Positions 14,345-21,713 of a stretch of DNA of 31,802 bases are shown one piece after another (position 1 is the first letter of the stretch; each line of letters opens with the position of its first letter). This stretch comes from an uncultured Janibacter sp. (GTDB lineage Bacteria; Actinomycetota; Actinomycetes; Actinomycetales; Dermatophilaceae). The stretch is from contig CAMICF010000006.1 in the NCBI GenBank assembly GCA_946222495.1, positions 1-31,802 on the forward strand, written 5' to 3'. Below the pieces are notes generated by a model. It was given only the letters and a program-made list of their open reading frames with translations. It did not search any database and had not been told where the DNA came from. The position numbers and the translations under genes are program-made.

Positions 14345-15490
14345 GTGAGGGAGTACATCTACGTATTCCTCATCGCGTTGGCGACGACGTACGTCTGCGT
14401 CCCGCTCATGCGGACCCTGGCCGTTCGGGTCGGCGCCTTCACCGAGGTGCGGGAGCGGGACGTCCACGTCACGCCGGTCCCGCGCCTCGGTGGCGTCGCC
14501 ATGTTCATCGGCTATGCCGCGGCGACGCTCGTGGCCTGGCGCATGCCCTTCCTCCGGCAGGTCTTCGAGACCGGCGAGCTCGTGGGGATCCTGCTGGCCG
14601 CCGGGGTCGTGTGCCTCGTGGGCGCCGTCGACGACGTCCGTGAGCTCGACGCCCTGACCAAGCTCGGCGGGCAGCTCGGGGCGGCGACGATCATCGCCTT
14701 CGCGGGGGTGCAGTTCTTCTCGCTGCCGCTGGGCACCGTCACGGTGCTGCCCGCGCCCGTCCTCGTGGTCATGACGATCTTCGTCGTGGTCCTGTGCATC
14801 AACGCGGTGAACTTCATCGACGGCCTCGACGGTCTCGCGGCCGGCCTCGTGGCGATCGCGGCCGTGACCTTCTTCATCTACAGCTATCTCATCTCGGCGA
14901 GCTATGCGCCGCCGAACGTCTTCTCCTCGGCGACCTTCGTCTCCGCGGCCCTCGCCGGCAGCTGCCTCGGCTTCCTGCCGCACAACGTCTTCCCCGCACG
15001 GCTCTTCATGGGGGACTCCGGCGCGCTGACCCTCGGCCTGCTCCTCGCGGCCGCAACGATCCTCAACGTCGGGCAGATCAACCCCGACCAGGTCAGCGAC
15101 CAGGGGGCCAACCAGCTCGCGGCGACGATCCTCCCCCTTCTCGTCCCGATCTCGATCATGCTGCTGCCGCTCCTCGACGTCGTCTGGGCCGTGGTCCGAC
15201 GCACGGCACGCGGGCAGCGCCCGTGGCAGGCGGACAGCCAGCACCTGCACCACCGGATGCTCCAGATCGGGCACGGGCACCGGCGCGCGGTGCTGCTGCT
15301 GTGGCTCTGGGCGCTCGTCATCGCTCTCGGCACGGTGAGCTTCGTCTTCATCCCGCCGCTGCTGGCCGCGCTCGGGGGAGCGGCCATGCTCGCGCTCGCG
15401 GCCGGCCTGACCACGTGGCTGCCGCGGTACTCCGCCCCGGGCCACCGGCCCAAGGAGTTCGACAGCGCGGGCCGCCGGCTGGACGCGTGA
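14345..15490 (+). CDS. wecA: Polyprenyl-phosphate GlcNAc-1-phosphate transferase, MraY/WecA family
   Basis: An integral membrane enzyme that moves GlcNAc-1-phosphate (or a related sugar phosphate) from a UDP-sugar to a polyprenyl phosphate, starting wall-polymer synthesis. The 381 residues hold about ten or eleven hydrophobic helices. Family motifs are VPRLGG near residue 45, the Mg-binding pair in GAVDDVRELDALTK, NAVNFIDGLDGLAAG, FMGDSGALTLG, and HLHHRML. M. tuberculosis has the homologous rfe/wecA in the same place before the atp operon. The GTG at 14345 has GGGGCGGGGTG upstream as a weak ribosome binding site. The exact sugar is not visible from sequence. The atp promoter begins nine bases after its stop. 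Confidence 0.9.
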   Translation: MREYIYVFLIALATTYVCVPLMRTLAVRVGAFTEVRERDVHVTPVPRLGGVAMFIGYAAATLVAWRMPFLRQVFETGELVGILLAAGVVCLVGAVDDVRELDALTKLGGQLGAATIIAFAGVQFFSLPLGTVTVLPAPVLVVMTIFVVVLCINAVNFIDGLDGLAAGLVAIAAVTFFIYSYLISASYAPPNVFSSATFVSAALAGSCLGFLPHNVFPARLFMGDSGALTLGLLLAAATILNVGQINPDQVSDQGANQLAATILPLLVPISIMLLPLLDVVWAVVRRTARGQRPWQADSQHLHHRMLQIGHGHRRAVLLLWLWALVIALGTVSFVFIPPLLAALGGAAMLALAAGLTTWLPRYSAPGHRPKEFDSAGRRLDA

Positions 15491-15498
15491 GAGGTCGA

Positions 15499-15541
15499 TT
15501 GGTGGCCTCCGGGGCGCTTGTGTAAACTTTCACAAGCGCCC
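15499..15541 (+). promoter_or_regulatory. Promoter of the ATP synthase operon, with the -10 in the loop of an inverted repeat
   Basis: TTGGTG (15499-15504), an 18-base spacer and TAAACT (15523-15528) form a good promoter. GGGCGCTTGTG (15512-15522) and CACAAGCGCCC (15531-15541) are perfect 11-base inverted arms, and the 8-base loop TAAACTTT contains the -10. The repeat could be an operator covering the core promoter, a cruciform or supercoiling-sensitive element, or a terminator for wecA reused as promoter. Confidence 0.65.
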
Positions 15542-15543
15542 GC

Positions 15544-15581
15544 CGGACCGTCTGGTCCGACCCGTAGAGCAGGTTTTGCTC
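15544..15581 (+). promoter_or_regulatory. Two small hairpins in the atp leader
   Basis: CGGACC/GGTCCG around GTCT (15544-15559) and GAGCA/TGCTC around GGTTT (15567-15581). They lie in the predicted 5' leader of the atp message, between the promoter and the first start codon at 15600, and could stabilise the message or tune the first cistron. Confidence 0.4.
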
Positions 15582-15599
15582 CCGTCCCGAAGTGAGCCG

Positions 15600-16019
15600 A
15601 TGACGACGACTCCCCGACGCAGCCCCGTGCAGGGCATGCGCCGTGGTGTGTTGATCTCCGGCCTTTCCGGGACCGCAGTCCTCACCGCAGCAGGTGCCCT
15701 GACGAAGGGCGCCGACGGTGCCCTGAGTGCCCTCGCCGGCTCCCTCCTCGCCTTCGTCGTCATCCTCACCGGGTTGCTCGGCATCCAGCTCGTTCTCATC
15801 GGGGACCCCGGTGGGGCCATGGCTGGCGCTGGGGTCGTCTACCTCGGCCAGCTGATCATTCTTGTCACGGCAATTGCGGTGCTTCGCCAGACGGCGTGGC
15901 TCGACGGCACCGTTACGGCTGTCTCAGCAGTCGTTGCCACTGTCCTGCTTCAGATCGGTCAGCTTGCCGGCTACGTCCGGTCGCGCCACGAGGTCTACCC
16001 CCAGGGTGGCCACGCATGA
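15600..16019 (+). CDS. Four-helix membrane protein, AtpI-like, first gene of the atp operon
   Basis: A 139-residue protein with four predicted membrane helices at about residues 15-35, 43-68, 74-96 and 103-124, and a short polar tail. Position directly before atpZ-like and atpB genes matches AtpI ('gene 1') proteins and Rv1303 of M. tuberculosis; sequence similarity is too weak by eye to be sure. AtpI proteins are linked to c-ring assembly or Mg/Ca transport. I chose ATG 15600 behind GAAGTGAG; an earlier in-frame TTG (15576) is less likely. Its stop overlaps the next start (ATGA). Codon use in the second half is looser, with many T- and A-ending codons, unlike the rest of the window. Confidence 0.7.
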   Translation: MTTTPRRSPVQGMRRGVLISGLSGTAVLTAAGALTKGADGALSALAGSLLAFVVILTGLLGIQLVLIGDPGGAMAGAGVVYLGQLIILVTAIAVLRQTAWLDGTVTAVSAVVATVLLQIGQLAGYVRSRHEVYPQGGHA

Positions 16020-16399
16020 GCGCAGTTGCCCGCCGATCAAAGGGGGAGCCCCCTCGCCTGGTGACCAAAGCCCTGGCTACACCAGAGCAGACCGTCGCCG
16101 CTGCGGATCGCTATGCCGCGGACCCCGCACTGCCCAGCCCGACAGCCCAGGCCGATGCCATGGGCTCCACCGTGCTCGCCTATCTCATCACCGGGCCGTT
16201 GCTCTTCGGTGGTCTTGGCTGGATGGTCGACCGCTGGTTGGGTGTGACGCTTTTCATCGCCCTCGGGATCGTCGGAGGGATGGGTCTGTCGCTCTACACC
16301 ATCTGGCTCCGCTACGGTACGTCCCAGGCACCCAGGACCGATCACCCTGATGACGGGTCGACGCGCGCTGCCGCGCCACACAACGAGGAGATTCAGTGA
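16016..16399 (+). CDS. AtpZ/AtpI-family protein (ATPase gene1 family)
   Basis: A 127-residue protein with a basic N-terminus and two membrane helices at about residues 48-68 and 73-95. The pair is joined by GWMVDRWLGVTLF, which matches the GxxxDxxxG-type signature of the AtpZ (ATPase_gene1) family. In Bacillus, AtpZ and AtpI form a complex implicated in divalent-cation transport and F-ATPase function. Here an AtpI-like gene precedes it, the reverse of the Bacillus order. ATG 16016 overlaps the upstream stop, and its TGA overlaps the atpB GTG, so translation is coupled through all three. The C-terminal tail is polar and probably cytoplasmic. Confidence 0.78.
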   Translation: MSAVARRSKGEPPRLVTKALATPEQTVAAADRYAADPALPSPTAQADAMGSTVLAYLITGPLLFGGLGWMVDRWLGVTLFIALGIVGGMGLSLYTIWLRYGTSQAPRTDHPDDGSTRAAAPHNEEIQ

Positions 16400-17205
16400 C
16401 CTTGACTGCGCACGCCCCCGCGCTGCCCGCCAGTGGCGGTGGGGAGGGCTATCACCCGCCCACCCCGGAGATCTTCTGGCAGCCACTCTTCGAGGTCGGT
16501 CCCCTCACGGTCACCAACCAGATGGCTTGGGCCGCGATCATCACCGTGGTTGCTGCAGTTGGACTCGTCGTGATGAGCAAGAAGGCGGCCGTTGTCCCGA
16601 GCAAGAGCCAGTGGCTCCTCGAGGGCTTCTACAACTTCCCGCGCAACACCGTCGCTCGGGACATGATCGGGACGAAGGAGTTCCGCAGGTTCGTCCCGCT
16701 CCTCGTGACCCTGTTCACGATGGTCCTCTTCTACAACTTTGCGGGTTCCTTCTTCCTGTCGATGAACCCGGTCAACGGCAAGATCGCCTTCCCGATCGCG
16801 CTGACGCTCGTGGTCTACGTCGTCTACCACTGGGTCGGCTTCCAGAAGATGGGCTTCGTCGGCTACTTCAAGCACATGGTGCCCCCGGGGCTGCCGCTGT
16901 GGATCGCCCCGGTGATCTTTGTCCTCGAGCTCGCGACGTACTTCATCATCCGGCCGCTGACGCTCGCCCTGCGACTCTTCGGCAACATGTTCGCCGGCCA
17001 CATGGTCATCTACCTCTTCGTGACCGGCGCGGTGTACTTCCTGCTCCACGGTGACGGCGTGCTCATGCAGGCACTGTCCCTCCCGACCTTCCTCATGGCG
17101 GGTGTCATGCTCGTCTTCGAGCTCCTGGTCCAGTTCCTCCAGGCCTTTGTCTTCACCCTCCTGACGGCCAGCTACATCGCTGGCGCCGTCGCCGACGAGC
17201 ACTGA
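16396..17205 (+). CDS. atpB: F0F1 ATP synthase subunit a
   Basis: The membrane stator subunit that forms the two proton half-channels beside the c-ring. The 269-residue protein has a polar N-terminus with the PEIFWQPLFEVG segment, then five or six helices. The essential arginine is R193 in LTLALRLFGNMFAGH. A conserved glutamine and glutamate stand in the last helix region (FELLVQFLQAFVFTLLTASYI). The GTG start overlaps the AtpZ-like stop, so ribosomes are handed on. The 97 bases before atpE hold only leader sequence with an imperfect CCGCGGG/CCCTCGCGG stem. Confidence 0.97.
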   Translation: MTLTAHAPALPASGGGEGYHPPTPEIFWQPLFEVGPLTVTNQMAWAAIITVVAAVGLVVMSKKAAVVPSKSQWLLEGFYNFPRNTVARDMIGTKEFRRFVPLLVTLFTMVLFYNFAGSFFLSMNPVNGKIAFPIALTLVVYVVYHWVGFQKMGFVGYFKHMVPPGLPLWIAPVIFVLELATYFIIRPLTLALRLFGNMFAGHMVIYLFVTGAVYFLLHGDGVLMQALSLPTFLMAGVMLVFELLVQFLQAFVFTLLTASYIAGAVADEH

Positions 17206-17302
17206 TCGTCGGTCGCACGACCCACAACTTCATAGACCACCACGCACTTCGCCGCGGGATGCCCTCGCGGTGGATCACAGAATCACGAAAGAGGAATCAC
17301 TC

Positions 17303-17506
17303 ATGGACGGCTCCATCAACCTCGTCGGTTACGGTCTCTCCGCCATCGGCCCGGCCATCGCCGTCGGCCTGATCTTCGCGGCCTACATCAACGGTGTTGC
17401 CCGCCAGCCCGAGGCCCGCGGCCTCCTGCAGCCGATTGCCATCCTCGGCTTCGCCCTCGCCGAGGCTCTTGCCATCTTCGGTCTGGTGCTCGCCTTCGTC
17501 CTCTGA
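17303..17506 (+). CDS. atpE: F0F1 ATP synthase subunit c
   Basis: The proton-carrying rotor subunit, present in about ten copies per complex. The 67-residue hairpin has helix 1 (NLVGYGLSAIGPAIAVGLIFAAYI), the polar loop R34-Q35-P36-E37 that touches the central stalk, and helix 2 with the carboxylate E54 in GFALAEALAIFGLVLAF. The carboxylate is Glu, as in mycobacteria. I start at ATG 17303 because AAAGAGGA lies seven bases upstream; an in-frame ATG at 17270 would add eleven residues not typical of the family. The long untranslated gap and strong ribosome binding site fit the need for excess c subunit. Confidence 0.96.
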   Translation: MDGSINLVGYGLSAIGPAIAVGLIFAAYINGVARQPEARGLLQPIAILGFALAEALAIFGLVLAFVL

Positions 17507-17555
17507 TCTGCCGGTAACGGCTTCCGTCAACGGCACCAGTCAATAGGAGTACCCC

Positions 17556-18152
17556 GTGCACATCACCGCAACCGCCTCGTCGGTCGTGGGTCTCGCGGCG
17601 GCCGACGGGGAGAGCATGCCGCTCATCCCGCACCTCGAAGAGCTGATCTTCGGTCTCGTCATGTTCGCGATCCTCTACTTCGTCGTCGCGAAGTACGTGG
17701 CCCCGAACCTCGAGAAGGCCTACGCCGAGCGCCACGCCGCGATCGAGGGTGGCATCGCCCAGGCCGAGAACGCCCAGGCCGAGGCCGAGGCCGCCAAGGC
17801 CCAGTACGAGAAGCAGCTGGCCGAGGCCCGGGCCGAGGCCGCGAAGATCCGTGAGGACGCGCGCGCCGAGGGCGCGGCCATCGTCGCGGAGATGCGCGGT
17901 CAGGCTCAGGACGAGTCCGCCCGGATCACCGAGACGGCGCACAAGCAGATCGAGGCCGAGCGCCAGCAGGCGTCCGTCTCGCTGCGCGGTGAGGTGGGTC
18001 GTCTCTCGACCGACCTGGCCGGTCGCATCGTGGGTCACGAGCTGCAGGACTCCTCGAGCCGTCAGGGACTCATCGACCGCTTCCTGGCCGACCTCGAGTC
18101 GGGTCAGGTCCAGCCGGAGAAGGTCGGACAGTCCCAGCAGGGTGGCATCTGA
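17556..18152 (+). CDS. atpF: F0F1 ATP synthase subunit b
   Basis: The peripheral-stalk subunit that links the membrane a subunit to F1. The 198 residues comprise a short N-terminus, one membrane helix at about residues 28-48 (EELIFGLVMFAILYFVVAKYV), and a long Ala/Glu/Lys/Arg-rich coiled coil (about 50-165) with repeated AEAEAAKAQ-type heptads, ending in a Gln-rich tail. The GTG at 17556 is set by AGGAGT six bases upstream. Its TGA overlaps the atpH ATG by one base. There is a single b gene: unlike mycobacteria there is no second b fused to delta. Confidence 0.95.
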   Translation: MHITATASSVVGLAAADGESMPLIPHLEELIFGLVMFAILYFVVAKYVAPNLEKAYAERHAAIEGGIAQAENAQAEAEAAKAQYEKQLAEARAEAAKIREDARAEGAAIVAEMRGQAQDESARITETAHKQIEAERQQASVSLRGEVGRLSTDLAGRIVGHELQDSSSRQGLIDRFLADLESGQVQPEKVGQSQQGGI

Positions 18153-18961
18153 TGCGAGGCTCTTCCCGCGCCGCCGTGCTCGAGGGTCGTCCGTCCTTCG
18201 AGGCGGCCCTCATGTCCGGTGACCCGGAGGTCGTGGCGGACGAGCTGTTCGCCGTGGCCGGTCTCCTCGACGACAACGCGGCCCTGCGTCGCTCCGTCGC
18301 CGACCCCTCGCGTGAGTCCAAGGACAAGTCCGAGCTCATCACCCGCCTGCTCAACGGCAAGGTGTCCAACGAGACCGTCGGTATCACCTCGGTCCTCGCC
18401 GGGCAGCGGTGGTCAGCGGAGCGCGACCTCACCGACACGCTCGAGCGCTTCGCCGTCGAGTCCTCCCTCAAGGGGGCCGAGAACGCCGGTGCGATCGACC
18501 AGGTCGAGGACGAGCTCTTCCGCTTCGAGCGGGTCGTGGCCGGCGACGCCGAGCTGCGGGACGCCTTGGGCAACCGCCAGGGCGACGCCGCCGCCAAGGG
18601 CCAGCTCGTGAGCACGCTGCTCGAGGGCAAGACGCGACCGGAGACGGTCCGTCTGGCCCGCCAGGCGGTGCTCGCCCCCAGGGGGCGTCGCTTCGACCGG
18701 ACGATCGAGGAGTACCTCGACATCGCCGCCCAGCGTCGTCAGCAGCTCACCGCCGTCGTGACGACCGCGGTCGACCTCACCGAGGAGCAGCGGACCCGCC
18801 TCGCGGGCGCGCTGCAGCGGATCTACAGCAAGCCCGTCCTGCTGCAGGTCGTCCACGACGAGGACGTCATCGGCGGGATCCGGGTCCAGATCGGCGACGA
18901 GGTCGTCGACGGGACCGTCCTGCGACGTCTCGACGAGGCGAAGCGCCACCTGGCCAGCTGA
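18152..18961 (+). CDS. atpH: F0F1 ATP synthase subunit delta, long form with duplicated N-terminal domain
   Basis: Sits on top of F1 and joins it to the b stalk. The product is 269 residues, against about 180 in E. coli. The extra length is an internal duplication at an exact offset of 90 residues: DELF at 30-33 and 120-123, NAALRRSVA at 42 and DAELRDALG at 132, ELITRLLNGKVSNETV at 61 and QLVSTLLEGKTRPETV at 151. A single C-terminal domain follows (RIYSKPVLLQVVHDEDVIGGIRVQIGDEVVDGTV). Mycobacterial b-delta fusions also carry a duplicated delta N-terminal domain, as I recall; here it exists without the fused b helix. The ATG overlaps the atpF stop. Confidence 0.93.
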   Translation: MRGSSRAAVLEGRPSFEAALMSGDPEVVADELFAVAGLLDDNAALRRSVADPSRESKDKSELITRLLNGKVSNETVGITSVLAGQRWSAERDLTDTLERFAVESSLKGAENAGAIDQVEDELFRFERVVAGDAELRDALGNRQGDAAAKGQLVSTLLEGKTRPETVRLARQAVLAPRGRRFDRTIEEYLDIAAQRRQQLTAVVTTAVDLTEEQRTRLAGALQRIYSKPVLLQVVHDEDVIGGIRVQIGDEVVDGTVLRRLDEAKRHLAS

Positions 18962-19034
18962 GACCAGAGCTCAGACCCACCATGCAGACCACATATTCGG
19001 CCCACCACGCGGCCGGCAACGAGGAGAAGACAAC

Positions 19035-20672
19035 ATGACGGAGCTTTCGATCCGTCCGGAGGAGATCCGGGACGCCCTGGACGGCTACGTGCGGTCCTAC
19101 AACCCGGGCGCGGCCTCCCGCGAAGAGGTCGGCCGCGTCACCGACACCGGTGACGGCATCGCCCACGTCGAGGGACTCCCTTCGGCCATGACCAACGAGC
19201 TGCTCGAGTTCGAGGACGGCACCCTCGGCCTCGCGCTCAACCTCGACGTCCACGAGATCGGTGTCGTCGTCCTCGGCGACTACTCCAAGATCGAGGAGGG
19301 CCAGGAGGTCAAGCGCACCGGAGAGGTCCTCTCCGTCCCGGTGGGTGACAAGTTCCTCGGCCGCGTCGTCAACCCGCTCGGCGTGCCGATCGACGGCCTC
19401 GGCGAGATCGAGTCCGAGGGCCTGCGCGCCCTCGAGCTCCAGGCGCCCAGCGTCGTCGAGCGCAAGTCGGTCCACGAGCCGCTGCAGACCGGTCTGAAGT
19501 CGGTCGACGCCATGACGCCGATCGGCCGTGGCCAGCGTCAGCTGATCATCGGTGACCGCCAGACCGGCAAGACCACGGTCGCGGTCGACACGATCATCAA
19601 CCAGAAGCAGTTCTGGGAGACCGGCGACCCGGAGAAGCAGGTCCGCTGCATCTACGTCGCCATCGGCCAGAAGGGCTCCACGATCGCGTCCGTCAAGGGC
19701 ACGCTCGAGGAGGCCGGCGCCATGGAGTACACGACGATCGTCGCGGCCCCCGCGTCCGACGCCGCCGGCTTCAAGTACCTCGCCCCCTTCGCCGGCTCGG
19801 CCATCGGCCAGCACTGGATGTACCAGGGCAAGCACGTCCTCATCGTCTTCGACGACCTGAGCAAGCAGGCCGAGGCCTACCGCTCGATGTCGCTGCTGCT
19901 CCGCCGCCCGCCGGGCCGCGAGGCCTACCCGGGTGACGTCTTCTACGTCCACTCGCGGATGCTCGAGCGCTGCGCCAAGCTCTCCGACGAGCTCGGTGCC
20001 GGCTCGATGACCGGTCTGCCGATCATCGAGACGAAGGCGGGTGACGTCTCGGCGTACATCCCGACCAACGTCATCTCGATCACCGACGGCCAGATCTACC
20101 TGCAGGCGGACCTCTTCAACTCGGACGTCCGTCCGGCCATCGACGTGGGTGTCTCGGTCTCCCGTGTCGGCTCCGCCGCGCAGACCAAGGCGGTCAAGTC
20201 GGTCTCCGGTCGACTCAAGCTCGACCTCGCCCAGTACCGCGCGCTCGAGGCCTTCGCCATGTTCGCCTCGGACCTCGACCCGGCCTCGAAGCAGCAGCTG
20301 GCCCGAGGCGCCCGCCTCGTCGAGCTGCTCAAGCAGAAGCAGGCCGACCCGTACACGGTTCCCGAGATGACGGTCGCGATCTGGGCCGGCACCACGGGCG
20401 AGCTCGACTCGATCGCCGTCGAGGACGTCCGTCGCTTCGAGGCCGAGTTCCTCGACCACCTGCACCGCAACAAGCAGGACCTGCTGGACGGCATCCAGGA
20501 GACGGGCAAGCTCGAGGACTCGACGATCTCCGCCCTCGAGGCCGAGATCAAGACCTTCCGCGACACCTTCGCCCCGACCGACCAGGACTCCGTCCCGGTC
20601 GCCGGCAACGAGGAGTCCGGCGAGGACGCGCAGGAGTCCGAGCAGGTCCAGATCGTCAAGCAGAAGCGCTGA
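19035..20672 (+). CDS. atpA: F1 ATP synthase subunit alpha
   Basis: The non-catalytic nucleotide-binding subunit of the alpha3-beta3 ring. The 545 residues include the N-terminal barrel (EVGRVTDTGDGIAHVEGL), Walker A GDRQTGKT at 173-180, Walker B region VLIVFDDLSKQAEAYRSM, and the arginine-finger segment SVSRVGSAAQTKAVK. After the normal family end a tail of about 30 residues (from TDQDSVPVAG, acidic, then VQIVKQKR) remains. Mycobacterial alpha has a similar C-terminal extension that suppresses ATP hydrolysis. ATG 19035 is preceded by GAGGAGAAGA. A 73-base gap separates it from atpH and a strong hairpin follows the stop. Confidence 0.97.
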   Translation: MTELSIRPEEIRDALDGYVRSYNPGAASREEVGRVTDTGDGIAHVEGLPSAMTNELLEFEDGTLGLALNLDVHEIGVVVLGDYSKIEEGQEVKRTGEVLSVPVGDKFLGRVVNPLGVPIDGLGEIESEGLRALELQAPSVVERKSVHEPLQTGLKSVDAMTPIGRGQRQLIIGDRQTGKTTVAVDTIINQKQFWETGDPEKQVRCIYVAIGQKGSTIASVKGTLEEAGAMEYTTIVAAPASDAAGFKYLAPFAGSAIGQHWMYQGKHVLIVFDDLSKQAEAYRSMSLLLRRPPGREAYPGDVFYVHSRMLERCAKLSDELGAGSMTGLPIIETKAGDVSAYIPTNVISITDGQIYLQADLFNSDVRPAIDVGVSVSRVGSAAQTKAVKSVSGRLKLDLAQYRALEAFAMFASDLDPASKQQLARGARLVELLKQKQADPYTVPEMTVAIWAGTTGELDSIAVEDVRRFEAEFLDHLHRNKQDLLDGIQETGKLEDSTISALEAEIKTFRDTFAPTDQDSVPVAGNEESGEDAQESEQVQIVKQKR

Positions 20673-20679
20673 TCCACCA

Positions 20680-20710
20680 CCGGTCGGGCACCCCTCGGGT
20701 GCCCGACCGG
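20680..20710 (+). terminator. Strong hairpin between atpA and atpG inside the operon
   Basis: CCGGTCGGGCACCC, loop CTC, GGGTGCCCGACCGG: a perfect 14-bp GC stem that begins seven bases after the atpA stop. No T tract follows. It may act as a partial terminator or as a barrier to 3' exonucleases. Bases 20711-20793 before atpG show no gene and no clear second promoter. Confidence 0.7.
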
Positions 20711-20793
20711 GGAGCAGCACCCAGCACCACGCAGCGGCGCCGGCGTAGAGCCGAGCACCAGCCGACCACGACCCACCAGAGAGGCGGAAGCAC

Positions 20794-21696
20794 ATGGGAG
20801 CGCAGATCCGGGAGTACCGGCAGCGCATCCGGTCCGTCAGTGCGACCAAGAAGATCACGCGCGCCATGGAGCTCATGGCGGCCTCGCGCGTCGTCAAGGC
20901 TCAGCAGGCGGTCCGGGCCTCGACCCCGTACGCCCAGGCCCTGACGCGTGCGGCCTCGGCCGTGGCGACGTACTCGGACGAGGACCACCCGCTGACCACC
21001 GAGCCCGAGAACGTGCGCCGCGCTGCGGTCCTCGTCGTCGCGGCCGACCGTGGCCTGGCGGGCGGGTACAACTCCAACGTCCTCAAGGAAGGGGAGCGGG
21101 TCTCCGCCGCCCTTCGTGACGAGGGCAAGGAGGTCGTGCCCTACCTTGTCGGTCGTCGTGCGGTGTCCTTCTACTCCTTCCGCAAGCGGGACTACGCCGC
21201 GGAGTGGACCGGGAGCTCCGAGAAGCCGACCTTCGAGAACGCCCGCGAGATCGGGGAGCGCCTCGTCGCCGACTTCATCCGGGACACCGACGAGGGTGGT
21301 GTGGACGAGGTGCACGTCGTTTACACGCGCTTCGTCTCGATGGTCAACCAGGAGGCCGAGGTCATCCGGCTGCTGCCCCTGGAGGTCGTCGAGGGCGTCG
21401 AGGAGCCGGACGGCGAGGACGACCTCATGCCGCTCTACGAGTTCGAGCCGAGCGGCGAGGAGCTGCTGGACACGCTGCTGCCGCGGTACGTCAACGCGCG
21501 CATCTTCAACTGCCTCCTGCAGGCGGCCGCCTCCGAGCTCGCAGCGCGTCAGCGCGCGATGAAGTCGGCGACGGACAATGCCGAGGAGCTCATCAACAAG
21601 TACACCCGGCTGGCCAACCAGGCCCGTCAGGCCGAGATCACCCAGGAAATCTCCGAGATCGTCGGCGGCGCCAGCGCCCTCGCCGATTCCAAGTGA
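20794..21696 (+). CDS. atpG: F1 ATP synthase subunit gamma
   Basis: The rotating central shaft of F1. The 300 residues show the N-terminal helix GAQIREYRQRIRSVSATKKI, TRAMELMAASR, the Rossmann-like middle (LVVAADRGLAGGYNSNVL), and the C-terminal helix motif RQRAMKSATDNAEELINKY...RQAEITQEISEIVGGA. I do not see the long insertion loop reported for mycobacterial gamma; the segment IRDTDEGGVDEVHVVYTRF is of ordinary length. ATG 20794 follows GAGAGGCGGAAG. Its message lies downstream of a hairpin after atpA, which may lower its level to the one-per-complex need. Confidence 0.96.
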   Translation: MGAQIREYRQRIRSVSATKKITRAMELMAASRVVKAQQAVRASTPYAQALTRAASAVATYSDEDHPLTTEPENVRRAAVLVVAADRGLAGGYNSNVLKEGERVSAALRDEGKEVVPYLVGRRAVSFYSFRKRDYAAEWTGSSEKPTFENAREIGERLVADFIRDTDEGGVDEVHVVYTRFVSMVNQEAEVIRLLPLEVVEGVEEPDGEDDLMPLYEFEPSGEELLDTLLPRYVNARIFNCLLQAAASELAARQRAMKSATDNAEELINKYTRLANQARQAEITQEISEIVGGASALADSK

Positions 21697-21713
21697 GAAG
21701 GTAGAGAGAACCC

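Noticed and set aside
17206..17302. Possible small gene or internal promoter before atpE
   Set aside because: No open frame with a ribosome binding site other than the atpE extension, and no clear promoter hexamers; it reads as the untranslated lead of atpE.
18867..20897. 676-codon minus-strand open frame opposite atpA
   Set aside because: Long antisense frames are expected opposite high-GC genes; composition (D, R, G, V, L rich) fits a shadow and atpA is certain.
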